64,000 bases of DNA, from positions 1 through 64,000 of the forward strand of contig JACKMU010000003.1 in assembly GCA_024235215.1 (NCBI GenBank), written 5' to 3'. The position numbers and the translations under genes are program-made. Positions 63,250 through 64,000 of the stretch are shown here, piece by piece. The notes beneath the pieces were generated by a model. It worked only from the letters and a program-made list of their open reading frames with translations, was not told the DNA's origin and ran no database searches. Within the stretch, counting starts at the first letter, position 1. The number at the start of each line of letters is the position of its first letter. The DNA comes from Chromatiaceae bacterium. Lineage in GTDB: Bacteria > Pseudomonadota > Gammaproteobacteria > Chromatiales > Chromatiaceae.

Positions 63250-64000
63250 TCAACGGGCAGCTTTAAGCTCTTCCCATTTGGCGACTTCGCTGTCCCAGTC
63301 ATCGGAACGGAAGTAGGGATTCATGCGCGGCCGACTGATCATATTGGGGTCGATATCCAGACCGACACCTTCCAGGAAGTTGGTCAGGCCGATACGCTCG
63401 ATCATCTCTCCGGTGCGCTCGTGCTCCAACGCATTCTCGGCGAAGAAGTCCAGAATCTCGGTGGCCAGCTCGGTCAACCACTCGAAGTCCTCTTCCGTCT
63501 CCAGCTTATGGAAGGGCACGATCACCGTACCCATCAGATCACCGATCTTCAGCGTACGCTTACCGCCGCACAGCAGGGTCACCCCCTTGTCGTCTCCCGG
63601 TGACAGCGCCTTGTTCATCACGTTGATGCAGTGCATGCAGCGCACACAGTTGCTGTTGTCCACCGCCAAGGTGTCATCGTCATTCAACGACAGCGCCTGA
63701 GTCGGGCAGCGCGTGATCACGTTGTCGATCACATACTTGCGCCCCTTCTGCGCCACGAACTTCACCACCTCCTCCTGGTCCACCTTCATGTCATCGCGCC
63801 AGGTGCCGATGGTGGCCAGGTCCGCACGCTGCACCGAGTTCATGCAGTCATTCGGACAGCCCGATACCTTGTACTTGAACTTGTACGGCAGCGCCGGACG
63901 GTGCATATCGTCCAGCGCATTGTTGACCAGCGAGCGCATCGTGCGCCCTTCGTCGAAACAGGAGTTCTCGCAGCGCGCTGCACCGACGCAGGACATGCCC
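63250..64000 (-). CDS. dsrA: Reverse dissimilatory sulfite reductase subunit alpha (partial)
   Basis: The C-terminal ~249 residues are in the window; the start lies beyond 64000. Visible: V-S-G-C-P-N-D-C-M-N-S (siroheme-cluster Cys) and the ferredoxin set N-C-V-R-C-M-H-C-I-N-V. It is the first gene of the operon, so the main dsr promoter is outside the window. Confidence 0.96.
   Translation of the reverse strand, partial: GMSCVGAARCENSCFDEGRTMRSLVNNALDDMHRPALPYKFKYKVSGCPNDCMNSVQRADLATIGTWRDDMKVDQEEVVKFVAQKGRKYVIDNVITRCPTQALSLNDDDTLAVDNSNCVRCMHCINVMNKALSPGDDKGVTLLCGGKRTLKIGDLMGTVIVPFHKLETEEDFEWLTELATEILDFFAENALEHERTGEMIERIGLTNFLEGVGLDIDPNMISRPRMNPYFRSDDWDSEVAKWEELKAAR

Noticed and set aside
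1..64000. CRISPR arrays, rRNA genes or prophage structural genes
   Set aside because: No regularly spaced direct repeats, rRNA segments or phage proteins were seen on either strand.

Overview
The window reads as a chromosome segment of a sulfur-oxidising gammaproteobacterium, most like the Chromatiales and related free-living or symbiotic thiotrophs (inference). The evidence is a complete reverse-type dsr operon in the Allochromatium order dsrABEFHCMKLJOPN-R-S (dsrA is cut by the right edge), a sulfur-globule protein gene, an Azotobacter/E. coli-like isc operon, and the gammaproteobacterial blocks tgt-yajC-secDF and trmJ/suhB.

Region 1 (1-11.5 kb) looks accessory. It starts with the truncated end of a nuclease-domain gene. 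A single-direction module on the minus strand follows: five-haem cytochrome c, PhnD-like lipoprotein, sensor kinase, NtrC-type regulator, then, behind a sigma-54-type promoter, a periplasmic rhodanese, a YeeE/YedE sulfur transporter and a secreted beta-propeller. Between this module and tRNA-Ser lie only remnants: a SCO1 fragment, a decayed IS91-family transposase, an IS1595-family start fragment and att-like repeats. The tRNA may be the border between accessory and core DNA.

Region 2 (11.5-26 kb) holds a SAM methyltransferase, trmO, a SirB2-like protein, a nine-gene V/A-type ATPase operon (G-C-I-K-F-E-A-B-D), small unknown genes, a MerR remnant, the sulfur-globule protein gene with a near-consensus promoter and a perfect terminator, a small inverted-repeat element, and ppk2.

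Region 3 (26-48 kb) is housekeeping: cysE-iscRSUA-hscBA-fdx-iscX with an IscR box, trmJ and suhB divergent, queA-tgt-yajC-secD-secF, tRNA-Leu(CAA), a ParA gene coupled to a CYTH/CHAD gene, pepN, grxC and hslR. A candidate small RNA lies in the queA-tgt gap on the opposite strand.

Region 4 (48-64 kb) has an atypical EF-G-like GTPase convergent with the dsr operon. In the operon, DsrEFH and DsrC relay sulfur to the DsrAB sulfite reductase, DsrMKJOP links this to the quinone pool, DsrL supplies or accepts electrons, DsrN makes siroheme amide, and DsrR and DsrS are accessory. A PilZ-domain gene is inserted between dsrR and dsrS.
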